Shown here piece by piece: positions 8,390-17,046 of a DNA stretch of 62,171 nt (positions are counted from its first letter, which is position 1; each line of letters begins with the position of its first letter). A model generated the notes under the pieces. That model was not told the DNA's origin. It saw only the letters and a program-made list of their open reading frames with translations, and searched no databases. The position numbers were made by a program, and so were the translations under genes. This DNA is from an uncultured Lachnospiraceae bacterium (GTDB taxonomy: Bacteria; Bacillota; Clostridia; Lachnospirales; Lachnospiraceae), in NCBI GenBank assembly GCA_946491665.1, contig CAMLYL010000006.1, forward strand, positions 1-62,171. The letters are read 5' to 3'.

Positions 8390-9745
8390 ATGAAAAAAGA
8401 ATTACAGGATATGAAAAAGATATTTGTGTTTACTCTGCAGACCCAGGTGCGTTCCGCAAAATATCTGGCTGCCGTGATTGTGGTTTCCGCTGCTCTTTTC
8501 CTGATCCCGGTGATCGGGATGTTTCTGGCAGGCCGGTCGGCATCAGAGTCCGGAAGCGCTTCGGCGCAGACCGCCGCAGGTTCTGTTTCACAGGTGTATG
8601 TGGTGGATGAAACAGGTCTGGATCTGTCCGGATTTGAGCAGATCCGCACATCAGGGGAAGAGAACAGTGACATCAGCTGGAATACAGGCGCCAGCCTTGA
8701 AGAGGCGAGAGAAATGACCAGGGGAACAGATGACGCTCTGATTCTTCTGCTGGAGCAGGAAAACGGAGATATTCAGATGCATCTGCTGATTCCCGATGAA
8801 TCCTCTCTGGAGCAGGATGACTGTCAGATTCTGGAAAGCAGTCTGGAGAGCGGGTTCTCTGCTGTGCTGGCCGCCAGCGCCGGTGTGGATGTCCGGCAGG
8901 CGGAAGTGATTCAGAATCCGGTTCAGACAGAGATCGTATCAGACGGGAACAATCCGGAGGACGCGTCCGGTCTGGGCACTGTCCGGGAGATTCTGTCCTC
9001 TGTGCTGCCTTATATATTTATTATGGTGCTTTACTTTATGGTGCTGATTTACGGACAGAAGGTGGCCAACAGTGTGATTATGGAAAAGAGTTCAAAACTG
9101 ATGGATACATTTCTCACTTCTGTAAAGCCGGTCAGTATGATTTTCGGAAAAGTATTTGCCGTTGTGTGTTCCAGTATCCTGCAGTTTGCCGTCTGGGTGG
9201 CCGGGCTGCTTCTGGGGCTTTTTGCAGGAAGTCGCTTTGCGGGTATGGGAGAAGCCGGTTCTGCGTCAGGTGCGCTGCAGTTTCTGGCAGGAGACGGATG
9301 GTTCCGGGAACTGTTTTCCCTGCCGGGACTTCTTCTGGCGGTTCTGATTCTGGTTTCCGGTTTCCTGCTTTACTGTGCTCTGGCTTCCATTGGAGGGTCT
9401 GCGGCGGGTAAGCCCGAAGATCTGTCTTCGACCAATGTGCTGTTTACCACGATTCTTGTGGTGAGTTTTCTGGTATCTCTGGCGGCGGGAGGCGTTGGTC
9501 TGGGATCGGAGGAGGCGGCAGCCTCCTGGGTATACTGGATCCCATTTACCTCTGTACTGACCCTGCCGGGCAGACTGATGCTGGGAGAGGTGTCCCCGGC
9601 CCTGGGTGCCGGAGCTCTGGCGGTATCTGTGGCGGCCACCGTAATCTTTTTGTATCTGGCAGCGAAAATCTATAAGATGATGGCGCTGTACAAGGGAAAT
9701 CCTCCGACGCCCGCCAAGCTGTTCCGGATGCTCAGAGACAGATAA
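8390..9745 (+). CDS. ABC-2 type permease, second NatB-like subunit
   Basis: About 451 residues with the same plan as its neighbour: N-terminal membrane segment (LAAVIVVSAALFLIPVIGMFLAG), a soluble extracytoplasmic domain, then a cluster of membrane segments starting near residue 205 and the motif VIMEKSSKLMDTFLTSVKP. The start ATG overlaps the end of the preceding gene region by immediate juxtaposition (stop at 8386-8388). Substrate cannot be read from sequence; sodium, antimicrobial peptide or lipid export are all possible for the family. No terminator is evident after it. Confidence 0.85.
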   Translation: MKKELQDMKKIFVFTLQTQVRSAKYLAAVIVVSAALFLIPVIGMFLAGRSASESGSASAQTAAGSVSQVYVVDETGLDLSGFEQIRTSGEENSDISWNTGASLEEAREMTRGTDDALILLLEQENGDIQMHLLIPDESSLEQDDCQILESSLESGFSAVLAASAGVDVRQAEVIQNPVQTEIVSDGNNPEDASGLGTVREILSSVLPYIFIMVLYFMVLIYGQKVANSVIMEKSSKLMDTFLTSVKPVSMIFGKVFAVVCSSILQFAVWVAGLLLGLFAGSRFAGMGEAGSASGALQFLAGDGWFRELFSLPGLLLAVLILVSGFLLYCALASIGGSAAGKPEDLSSTNVLFTTILVVSFLVSLAAGGVGLGSEEAAASWVYWIPFTSVLTLPGRLMLGEVSPALGAGALAVSVAATVIFLYLAAKIYKMMALYKGNPPTPAKLFRMLRDR

Positions 9746-9800
9746 TAACCTTTCTGTATAGAGATATGAAAAATAAGAATAACGGAATCGTGATGTCAGA

Positions 9801-9829
9801 TTGAAAAGATATGAAAAATGTGATATACA
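9801..9829 (+). promoter_or_regulatory. Promoter for the N-acetyltransferase gene
   Basis: TTGAAA at 9801-9806 and TATACA at 9824-9829, 17 bases apart, about 85 bases before the start codon. A 12-base direct repeat GATATGAAAAAT occurs just upstream (about 9763) and again within the spacer (about 9808). Confidence 0.55.
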
Positions 9830-9913
9830 GGAAAGAGCGCATTTTATATCTGACGGACTTTGAGGGGAAGGTTCCGGACAGAAATCGGAAATGTACGGAA
9901 GTGGAGAGAAGAT

Positions 9914-10735
9914 ATGTCTGGCGAATATGAAGTAATAAAGCCGATGACAGCATCGGAGATCGGACAGTACATGGAACGGATCGGCTATGAGGGATCCTGG
10001 GAACCGGTGAAGGAGACATTGGATGAACTGATCTACAGACATCAGTGCAGTGTGCCTTTTGAAACGGTAGATACGCATGATTTCGGCATGGCGGTGGATC
10101 TGAGTCCGGATGTGATATTTGATAAAATTGTTACAAGGCATCGGGGCGGCTATTGTCTGGAGCTGAACGGAGCTTTTTACCGGCTGCTGGTCAGTCTGGG
10201 ATTTGAGACAAGGCCGTGCCTGTGCCGGGTGCTCTGGGGTTCGGATGAGTTTACCCATCCCATTGATCATCGGGCGAATCTGGTTACCCTGGATGGAAAA
10301 ACCTATTACTGCGATGTGGGAGCCGGAGGGCCTCTGCCTCCGGGAGGTCTGGATATTGAGGAAACGGACTGGCAGCAGGTCAGAGGGGAGTTTTTCCGGA
10401 TAGAACCTCATGATATAGGCTGGAAGGCGATCCGGCGAAGAACCCGCGGAAGCAGTGATGTCTATAATGAAACGAGTGCGGCGGACCGGATCGAGATGCT
10501 GTTCACAACCATCCGCTGTTATGCAACAGATCTGGAATTTCTGAATTACTATATGTATACGCACCCGGAGGCTCTGCATAAACAGCACCGGATCCTCAAC
10601 AGAAGGACTGCGGAAGGATTTTGCGCCATCTGGGATGATGAATTTAAAGAACTGCGGGACGGCCGGGTGGTAAAAGAGAAGATTGACGGGAATCTGTATC
10701 AGATTCTGGATGAAAAGTTCGGCATTGTATTATAA
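9914..10735 (+). CDS. nat: Arylamine N-acetyltransferase
   Basis: Transfers acetyl from acetyl-CoA to arylamines, arylhydrazines or related aromatic amines in the cytoplasm. 273 residues, the normal size. The catalytic triad is readable: Cys81 in RGGYC, His119 in DHRANL and Asp134 in CDVGAGG; the spacings 38 and 15 equal those of the canonical C69-H107-D122 enzymes. The start is ATG 9914 (weak AGAGAAG upstream); an in-frame TTG at 9860 would add 18 residues without family support. It has its own promoter and a symmetric terminator, so it is monocistronic. In gut bacteria such enzymes acetylate drugs such as 5-aminosalicylate; whether this one does is unknown. Confidence 0.92.
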   Translation: MSGEYEVIKPMTASEIGQYMERIGYEGSWEPVKETLDELIYRHQCSVPFETVDTHDFGMAVDLSPDVIFDKIVTRHRGGYCLELNGAFYRLLVSLGFETRPCLCRVLWGSDEFTHPIDHRANLVTLDGKTYYCDVGAGGPLPPGGLDIEETDWQQVRGEFFRIEPHDIGWKAIRRRTRGSSDVYNETSAADRIEMLFTTIRCYATDLEFLNYYMYTHPEALHKQHRILNRRTAEGFCAIWDDEFKELRDGRVVKEKIDGNLYQILDEKFGIVL

Positions 10736-10738
10736 ATG

Positions 10739-10761
10739 ACCGGGGACAGGCTGTCCCCGGT
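10739..10761. terminator. Bidirectional terminator between nat and the AraC gene
   Basis: Near-perfect palindrome ACCGGGGACAG-G-CTGTCCCCGGT with T-rich sequence on the plus side (TTGTTATTTT) and A-rich on the other, serving two convergent genes. Confidence 0.8.
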
Positions 10762-10763
10762 TG

Positions 10764-12017
10764 TTATTTTCTGTACTGTTTCGGCGTCAGGCCGGTCAGA
10801 CGCTTGAAAACGCTGGTAAAGTAGCTCTGGTTGTCAAAACCTACTCCGATGGCAATGTCCAGCAGGGAATAATCTGTGTTGCGCAGCAGCCGTTTTGCCT
10901 CCTCTACCCGTACCTTTGTCAGATACTCCTTGAAAGTAGAACCGCTGGAGCGCTTGAAAATACGGGAAAAATAGGAAGGATTCAGGTGAAGATGTTCCGC
11001 CACATCCTGCAGGGTAACCGCCTCGGAAAAATGGGCGGAAATGTAGTTCATGGCGTCCCGCACAATCCGGCTGTTTTCCATGGCCGGAGGGAACATGCAT
11101 TCCATGAAGGCTGTCAGAATCTCGATCATGGCGTAACAGAGCTCATCGGTGGAGCGGTAGGTGTCAACGCTTTCCATAAACTGATTGTTCAGGGTAAAGA
11201 TCTGGTTGGAAGCCGCGCCGTTTTCGATTGCGGCCCGGGACAGCAGGGAACACAGCTCCACAGAGCGGTATTTTACGGTGGCCAGGTTGTTCCCCGCAGA
11301 TAAAAACACGTATCCCAGCAGATCGTTCAGAAGGGCGCTGGACTCTTTCAGACTGCCCTCTTTTACTTTGGAGAGAAGCGCCTGCTCCTTCTCCAGAGGA
11401 TAGCGGGCGGTATTCGCCGACTCCATGGTCTTGTACATTTGAATGGATTCGCTGATCTTTGCCTGCTGATGGAGCTTTCTCTGATTGATAATAAACTGCT
11501 CTCTGGAATCGGAGATCAGATTGGACATGAGATAGTATAACAGCTTGCTGATCTGGGTAACCTTCCCGGGCGCTACATAGGGAATCTCCGATGCGTCATC
11601 GTAGAGCTCCATGAGATCCTCCATCGTGAAGTTGGGATAGCGCCGGCCAATATCCAGGACCAGAGTGGAGTCTGCCTTTTCCATCAGAAAAGGTCCGATC
11701 AGAATGGAACCGAACAGGCTCTGGTGATTAATCAGCGGAAAAACAATATGGCTCAGATTGGAATGGCAGGAAAAAATGTAAGCGGAGCCCATATTCATTG
11801 CCCGCTTTCCGGCGGTGGAATGAATATGCATGCATGTATTTTCGGAAGATAAATGAGAAACAAAATGCTGACAGTAGGTGCTTTTTTTTCCATAGTATTT
11901 CAGCACCCGGCCGTTTTCATCCAGAAGCTGCACCGGCAGTTCAATACAGACATAGAGAGCTTCCAGCAGCTCGGACAGTTTTTGTTCATCTATCATGGTG
12001 TAAACGTATGCTTCCAT
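10764..12017 (-). CDS. AraC-family regulator with PocR-like sensor domain
   Basis: Transcription factor of 417 residues. The N-terminal half (about residues 5-165) resembles the PocR/sensory family: LLEALYVCIELPVQLLDENG, then a Cys/His-containing stretch (CQHF, CMHIH, FSCHSNLSHIVFPL) and IGPFLME. A middle helical region is followed by the two HTH motifs of AraC (LQDVAEHLHLNPSYFSRIFKR and LLDIAIGVGFDNQSYFTSVFKR). It is divergent from a corrinoid-type methyltransferase gene, 189 bases away, which is its likely target. PocR-type domains sense small alcohols or related ligands; the ligand here is unknown. Confidence 0.85.
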   Translation of the reverse strand: MEAYVYTMIDEQKLSELLEALYVCIELPVQLLDENGRVLKYYGKKSTYCQHFVSHLSSENTCMHIHSTAGKRAMNMGSAYIFSCHSNLSHIVFPLINHQSLFGSILIGPFLMEKADSTLVLDIGRRYPNFTMEDLMELYDDASEIPYVAPGKVTQISKLLYYLMSNLISDSREQFIINQRKLHQQAKISESIQMYKTMESANTARYPLEKEQALLSKVKEGSLKESSALLNDLLGYVFLSAGNNLATVKYRSVELCSLLSRAAIENGAASNQIFTLNNQFMESVDTYRSTDELCYAMIEILTAFMECMFPPAMENSRIVRDAMNYISAHFSEAVTLQDVAEHLHLNPSYFSRIFKRSSGSTFKEYLTKVRVEEAKRLLRNTDYSLLDIAIGVGFDNQSYFTSVFKRLTGLTPKQYRK

Positions 12018-12205
12018 AAATAAATCCCCCTTTTGTATGTGTTCATAATATCTATTTTTTGACTTTTTTGCAACCGTTTTGTAAAATTATTTTCTTCAGG
12101 TAAAATTTCTTGAAAAATTATAAAGAAAACAGAAAAAAGCCGGACAGGGATATAGTATACTCCTGCTATAAGAAAACAAATCCAAGAAAAGAGAGGAAAC
12201 ATATC

Positions 12206-13222
12206 ATGAAACGAAATATGATGGAGTGGGTTGACAGTGTTCTGGCGGAAAAGAAAAAGAAAGGATTTCTGGTGCTTTCCTTTCCCGCAATCCAGAAAAT
12301 GGGAATTACAGTAAAAGATCTGATTGCTTCCAGCGATCTGCAGGCTCAGGCGATGAAGATTGTGGCAGAGTCCACACCGGAGGCGGCAGCTTCTGTCAGC
12401 ATGATGGATCTGTCTCTGGAGGCCGAAGCTTTCGGTTCCTCTGTACATTTTTCCGATGATGAGGTTCCTACTGTAACGGGAAGCATTGTGAATTCTGAGG
12501 AGGACGCGGATGCTCTGCAGGTACCGGAGATCGGAGCAGGACGGACTCAGATTTATGTAGACGCCATTGAGAAAGCGGTTAAGCTGATTGAGGACAGACC
12601 GGTATTTGCAGGTGTGATCGGACCTTTCTCGCTGGCAGGACGTCTGATGGATGTGTCAGAAGCTATGATTTACTGCTATGACGAGCCGGATATGGTACAT
12701 ACGGTACTGGAGAAAGTAACAGAGTTTATTATTAAATATATCAATGCCTATAAAGCAGTGGGAGCTAACGGCGTACTGGTGGCAGAGCCTCTGGCAGGAC
12801 TGCTTTCCCCGGCGCTGGAAGAAGAGTTTTCCTGTGAATATATGAAGAAAATAGTGGAGGCTACTCAGACAGATGATTTCCTGGTATGCTATCATAACTG
12901 TGGAAACTGTACAGTTCAGCAGATCGCTTCTATTGCTGAGAATGGCTGCCGTGTACTTCACTTCGGAAATGCTATTGATATGGCTGACATGCTTCCGAAA
13001 GTTCCGGAAAATATTATAGCAATGGGGAATATTGATCCTGCGGGACAGTTCCGTAATGGAACACCGGAGTCTGTGAAGGCAGAAACCATTCGTCTCATGG
13101 AAAAATGCGCTTCTTATCCGAACTTTGTTCCGTCTTCCGGCTGTGATATTCCGCCCCTCTCAAGCTGGGATAATATTATGGCGTTCTTTGACGGATTAAA
13201 TGAATATTATGGAAAGAATTAA
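12206..13222 (+). CDS. Methylcobamide methyltransferase, MtaA/MtbA type (UroD superfamily)
   Basis: Member of the uroporphyrinogen decarboxylase superfamily of 338 residues. It carries the zinc-thiol methyltransferase motif H-x-C-x(80)-C: His230 and Cys232 in YHNCGNC and Cys313 in SSGCDIPP, which separates methyltransferases (MtaA, MtbA) from true UroD. Expected reaction: methyl transfer from a methylated corrinoid protein to a thiol or related acceptor. ATG 12206 is chosen for GAGAGGAAAC upstream; the longer in-frame TTG start at 12110 lies in the promoter region. A TATACT at 12156 without a good -35 suggests activator-dependent transcription, consistent with the divergent AraC gene. No corrinoid protein gene lies beside it. 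Confidence 0.82.
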   Translation: MKRNMMEWVDSVLAEKKKKGFLVLSFPAIQKMGITVKDLIASSDLQAQAMKIVAESTPEAAASVSMMDLSLEAEAFGSSVHFSDDEVPTVTGSIVNSEEDADALQVPEIGAGRTQIYVDAIEKAVKLIEDRPVFAGVIGPFSLAGRLMDVSEAMIYCYDEPDMVHTVLEKVTEFIIKYINAYKAVGANGVLVAEPLAGLLSPALEEEFSCEYMKKIVEATQTDDFLVCYHNCGNCTVQQIASIAENGCRVLHFGNAIDMADMLPKVPENIIAMGNIDPAGQFRNGTPESVKAETIRLMEKCASYPNFVPSSGCDIPPLSSWDNIMAFFDGLNEYYGKN

Positions 13223-13292
13223 TTACAGTTCTGTCTGCGCGGCCGGACAGATCCGGCATTGCAATTTTGTTTAAAAATATGTGGAATGCGGG

Positions 13293-13338
13293 AATTGGCT
13301 CAAAGTTTCGATTTGCGGACTTTGAGCCAATTTTTTCC
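13293..13338 (+). terminator. Terminator after the methyltransferase gene
   Basis: AATTGGCTCAAAGT (13293-13306) pairs perfectly with ACTTTGAGCCAATT (13319-13332), followed by TTTTTT. Confidence 0.9.
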
Positions 13339-13397
13339 GGAAATATCCGGGAGTATGACTTTAGGAAAACAGACTTTTCTGAAAATTAATATTTTCA

Positions 13398-13426
13398 TTG
13401 CATGCAGCAATTTGTGATGGTATAAT
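13398..13426 (+). promoter_or_regulatory. Strong sigma-A promoter for the NSS transporter
   Basis: TTGCAT at 13398-13403, 17-base spacer, consensus TATAAT at 13421-13426. It lies 32 bases before the start codon and shows that the gene starts downstream of it. Confidence 0.75.
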
Positions 13427-13457
13427 CTCTCTAACTATGCAATGGAGGAGATTAGAT

Positions 13458-14822
13458 ATGGAACATGAAAAGAAAGAGCGCAGCAGCTTTTCCGGCGGCA
13501 TCGGTTTCGTGCTGGCGGCGGCAGGCAGCGCAGTAGGTCTGGGAAATTTATGGCGTTTCCCCTATCTGGCGGCTCAGTATGGCGGCGGTATATTTATTCT
13601 GGTGTATATTATTCTGGCTCTGACATTCGGATTTACGCTGATGTCCACAGAGATTGCCATCGGGCGCAAGACCAAGCAGAGCCCCGGACTGGCATATCGG
13701 ACTCTGCATAAACGGTTCGGATTCCTGGGCGGCCTTGCGGCGCTGGTGCCGATTATTATTCTGCCTTATTATTGTGTCATTGGCGGCTGGGTAATTAAAT
13801 ATATGGTAACTTATGCTACCGGAAGCGGTCCTGCGGCGGCAGGAGATACCTTTTTCAGCGGATTTACAGGATCCTCTGTATCACCAATGATTTATTTCGC
13901 CATTTATCTGGCGCTGACGGCGATTGTTATTCTTTTAGGTGTAAATAAGGGAATTGAGAAGATCAGTAAATTTCTCATGCCTCTGCTTTTGATTATTTCG
14001 GTGGGAATCTGTATTTACACGTTTACTTTGCCGGGAATCTCTGAGGGAGTAAAGTATTATCTTCTGCCGGACTTTTCAAAGTTTTCTTTTATGACTGTGT
14101 GCGCGGCCATGGGGCAGATGTTCTTTTCCATGAGTCTGGCTATGGGAATTATGATTACCTATGGCTCCTATACGAAAGATAATACAAATCTGATCAAATC
14201 CGTAAATCAGATTGAGATTTTCGATACGGTTGTAGCGCTTCTGGCCGGCTTTATGGTGGTTCCCGCCGTATATCTTTTCAGCGGAGAGGCAGGTACGAAG
14301 GCCAGCGGAGCAGGACTGATGTTTGTCACGCTTCCCAAGGTTTTCGGAGAAATGAGAGGCGGTTCCTTCATCGGTCTGCTGTTTTTTGTGCTGGTATTTT
14401 TTGCGGCGCTGACAAGCTCTATTTCCGTTATGGAAGCAATTGTGTCGTCTCTGATGGACCGCTTCAAGATCAGCCGTGTGAAGGGTGTTATTTTTTGTAT
14501 TGTGCTCAGTATCGTGATGGGTATCCCATCCTCTCTGGGAAATGGCATCTGGTCAGATATTAAGATTCTGGGAATGGATTTTCTGACGTTCTTTGACTAT
14601 ATCAGCAACAGTCTGCTGATGCCGTTTGTGGCTTTATGCACCTGCATTATGATCGGATGGCTGGTAGGTCCCAAAAAGATGGTTGCGGAGATTACGAAAA
14701 ACGGCGAAAAAATGAAAAGAGAAAAATTGTTTTATGTAATGATTCGGTTTGTTGCTCCGATTCTGCTGGTGATCATCCTGATTTCCTATTCGCTGGCTCA
14801 GTTCGGCGTGATTACGATGTAA
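13458..14822 (+). CDS. Sodium-dependent transporter, NSS/SNF family
   Basis: Inner-membrane sodium-coupled symporter of the LeuT-fold neurotransmitter:sodium symporter family, 454 residues with about 11-12 membrane segments. The first segment has the family hallmark GSAVGLGNLWRFPYLAAQYGGG (about residues 26-47) that forms the sodium and substrate sites. ATG 13458 follows GGAGGAG and lies downstream of the consensus promoter. Substrates in the family are amino acids and related amines; its place between a corrinoid methyltransferase and a CobT gene makes a methylated amino acid or amine a reasonable guess, no more. It has its own terminator. Confidence 0.9.
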   Translation: MEHEKKERSSFSGGIGFVLAAAGSAVGLGNLWRFPYLAAQYGGGIFILVYIILALTFGFTLMSTEIAIGRKTKQSPGLAYRTLHKRFGFLGGLAALVPIIILPYYCVIGGWVIKYMVTYATGSGPAAAGDTFFSGFTGSSVSPMIYFAIYLALTAIVILLGVNKGIEKISKFLMPLLLIISVGICIYTFTLPGISEGVKYYLLPDFSKFSFMTVCAAMGQMFFSMSLAMGIMITYGSYTKDNTNLIKSVNQIEIFDTVVALLAGFMVVPAVYLFSGEAGTKASGAGLMFVTLPKVFGEMRGGSFIGLLFFVLVFFAALTSSISVMEAIVSSLMDRFKISRVKGVIFCIVLSIVMGIPSSLGNGIWSDIKILGMDFLTFFDYISNSLLMPFVALCTCIMIGWLVGPKKMVAEITKNGEKMKREKLFYVMIRFVAPILLVIILISYSLAQFGVITM

Positions 14823-14876
14823 ATGGAAGCAGGAATGAATATTTGCGGGTTCCAGACAGCATAGGCCGGCTCGTGT

Positions 14877-14908
14877 ACCGGTTCAAGATTCATCTTGAAC
14901 CGGTTTTT
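14877..14908 (+). terminator. Terminator after the NSS transporter
   Basis: ACCGGTTCAAGAT (14877-14889), two-base loop TC, ATCTTGAACCGGT (14892-14904), then TTTTCTT. Perfect 13-bp stem. Confidence 0.9.
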
Positions 14909-14957
14909 CTTATAGGAAACTTCGTTTCCCATAAGAAGCGCTCCGCGAGGATCGCAC
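14909..14957 (+). repeat. Two-hairpin intergenic repeat, copy A
   Basis: CTTATAGGAAAC (14909-14920) pairs with GTTTCCCATAAG (14924-14935), followed by a second small hairpin in AGCGCTCCGCGAGGATCGCAC. A related element with the same order (AGGAA-CTT-GTT hairpin, then CGCTCCGC-GAGGAT-GCGC) lies at 42551-42605. Both copies sit just after a terminator and just before a gene. Confidence 0.6.
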
Positions 14958-14997
14958 TATGTTGTTCGATATTACACTAAGAAGGGAGCAGTTCAAT

Positions 14998-17028
14998 ATG
15001 ACGGGAATTGGAATTGATACGGGGGGAACCTGCACCGACGCAGTGATTTATGATCTGGATACAAAGACAGTCCTGGCCAGCGCAAAGTCGGCAACGACCC
15101 ATGAGCGGCTGGAGATTGGTATCGGAGAGTCCCTGGGGAAGCTTCCTCAGAAGCTGGTGGGGCAGGCCTCTTATATTTCTCTGTCCACGACACTGGCGAC
15201 CAATGCCTGTGTGGAAAATAAGGGAGGGCGCGTCTGCCTGATTTTTCTGGGTGTGGACAGAAGGACGGTAGAAGAGAGTTATCAGAAATATGGCTTTGAA
15301 GGAACGGATGATATGCGTTTCCTGGATGCGGATCCTGCCAGAGAGATTGAGCCGGACTGGGACAGACTGGAGTGCATGCTGCCGGAGATTCTGGAGGATT
15401 ACGACAGCATTGCCATATCCCAGGTGCTGCCCCGTGAGAACAACGGTCTCTATGAGAAGGAGGCCAGGAGGCGGATCCGGGAAAAAAAGGACATTACGGT
15501 GGTCTGCGCTTATGAGATCTTCAAAGATCTGAATGTGATCCGGCGGGGAGCAGGGGCTCTTTTAAACGCCAGGCTGATTCCGGTGATTGAAGAGTTTTTT
15601 GCCGCGGTTCACCGTGTGCTGGAGGAAATGCAGATTCATCTGCCGCTTCTGATTATGCGAAGCGATGGAAGCCTGGTGTCGGAACAATATTCGCTGCAGT
15701 ATCCGGTGGAAACGCTTCTGTGCGGGCCGACCGCCAGTGTGAAAGGTGCGGCAGAACTGATGCCGTCAAAGCAGGCTGTTGTGATAGATATGGGAGGAAC
15801 AACCAGCGATATTGCCATAGTGAAAGACGGGATTCCAAAGGAAGACCGGGAAGGCGTCCGGGTGGGCAGATGGCAGACCTTTGTCCGCGGAATTGCCATT
15901 GATACCTTTGCTCTGGGTGGAGACAGTCAGGTGGGATATAAAGATAAAGAGCTGTTTTTGTGTCCCCGGCGGGTATGGCCGGTGACAGAGCTGGCGGGAT
16001 GTTATCCCGGGGTGCTTCCGGAGCTGGAAAAGCAGCTGAACCGGTATGGAGGAAACACAAAACCGCTGTATGAACATCTGGTTCTGATGAAATCAATCCG
16101 GGGACGGGAGAAGCATTATACGGAGCAGGAAAAGAGTATCTGCGGGATTCTGAAGGAAGAACCGCTGAGCATGGAGCAGCTTGCCGGACGGCTGGGCACG
16201 GATGTGTATTATTTAGATACCGCGCGGCTGGAGCAGGAAGGAATTGTGCTGCGGAGCGGTTTCACTCCCGCGGATGCCATGGTGCTTCTGGGAGACCGGA
16301 AGGGATCTGCGTATCAGGAAGAGGCTTTGCGGGCGGCGGAATGTGCGGCGGGATTTCTGGCAAAGTCTACCGGAAGGGAGCGTCAGGAGATTCCCCGGGA
16401 GGTTTACCGTCTGGTTAAGGAAAAACTCTACTGCAATCTGGTAAGAATCCTCTGGGAGGACGCTCACGGGAACAGCGGGGCGCCGCGGGATCTGGAACTT
16501 TTCGCCAGGGAGGCGTTTGCGGCGGAAATGCGGGAAATGCAGGGAGACTGCGCCGGGGAGGATCACAGCTTTTTCCGCAATCGTTTTTCCACAGATGCGG
16601 CGCTTCTGGGAGTTGGAGCGCCCACCCATGTGTTTCTGGAGGATGTGGCCCGCGCGCTTCATACCCGGGGAGCGCTGTCAGAGTATTCCGGCGTCTGCAA
16701 TGCCCTGGGCGCTTTGCTGGGAGATGTCTGTGTCTATGAAACAGTATATATTCAGGTGGATTATGTGATCAGCAACTGGGATGTGGAGAGCGAGAAGTTT
16801 GTTGTTTACGGGGATGAAAAAGAAACCTTTTTTTCAATGGAAGAAGCGGCTGCCCGGGCCGTTGTTCTCGCAGAGCACAGGGCGGAAAAGAAAGCCAGGG
16901 ACTGCGGCGCCGGAGAGATTTATTCTCTGACCCATACGGTGAAAAAGAAAGAGGGCAGCACGAACCTTGGGAGCGTGCTGCTGGGCGCCCGGGTGACTGC
17001 CTGTGCCAGAGGAAAATATCGTCTGTGA
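14998..17028 (+). CDS. Hydantoinase/oxoprolinase-family ATPase (HyuA fold)
   Basis: 676-residue protein of the hydantoinase A / oxoprolinase superfamily (ASKHA fold). The N-terminus GIGIDTGGTCTDAVIYD is the phosphate-binding motif, VVIDMGGTTSDIAIV (about residue 262) is the second, and IAIDTFALGGDSQVG follows. Residues about 375-435 look like an inserted winged-helix-like segment (LSMEQLAGRLGTDVYYLDTARLEQEGIV written here in parts: LSMEQLAGRLG, then YYLDTARLEQEG). True hydantoinase needs a HyuB partner, which is absent. With cobT 18 bases downstream, a role as ATP-dependent partner in corrinoid metabolism is an inference. AGAAGGGAG upstream sets ATG 14998. Confidence 0.8.
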   Translation: MTGIGIDTGGTCTDAVIYDLDTKTVLASAKSATTHERLEIGIGESLGKLPQKLVGQASYISLSTTLATNACVENKGGRVCLIFLGVDRRTVEESYQKYGFEGTDDMRFLDADPAREIEPDWDRLECMLPEILEDYDSIAISQVLPRENNGLYEKEARRRIREKKDITVVCAYEIFKDLNVIRRGAGALLNARLIPVIEEFFAAVHRVLEEMQIHLPLLIMRSDGSLVSEQYSLQYPVETLLCGPTASVKGAAELMPSKQAVVIDMGGTTSDIAIVKDGIPKEDREGVRVGRWQTFVRGIAIDTFALGGDSQVGYKDKELFLCPRRVWPVTELAGCYPGVLPELEKQLNRYGGNTKPLYEHLVLMKSIRGREKHYTEQEKSICGILKEEPLSMEQLAGRLGTDVYYLDTARLEQEGIVLRSGFTPADAMVLLGDRKGSAYQEEALRAAECAAGFLAKSTGRERQEIPREVYRLVKEKLYCNLVRILWEDAHGNSGAPRDLELFAREAFAAEMREMQGDCAGEDHSFFRNRFSTDAALLGVGAPTHVFLEDVARALHTRGALSEYSGVCNALGALLGDVCVYETVYIQVDYVISNWDVESEKFVVYGDEKETFFSMEEAAARAVVLAEHRAEKKARDCGAGEIYSLTHTVKKKEGSTNLGSVLLGARVTACARGKYRL

Positions 17029-17046
17029 TAAAGGAGTGGGGAAAGT

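Noticed and set aside
9266-10588. Open minus-strand frame of 440 codons crossing a permease and nat
   Set aside because: It spans two real plus-strand genes and their promoter region and resembles no protein family.
14998-17028. True hydantoinase or 5-oxoprolinase
   Set aside because: No HyuB partner or fused B domain, and the surrounding genes point to corrinoid metabolism.
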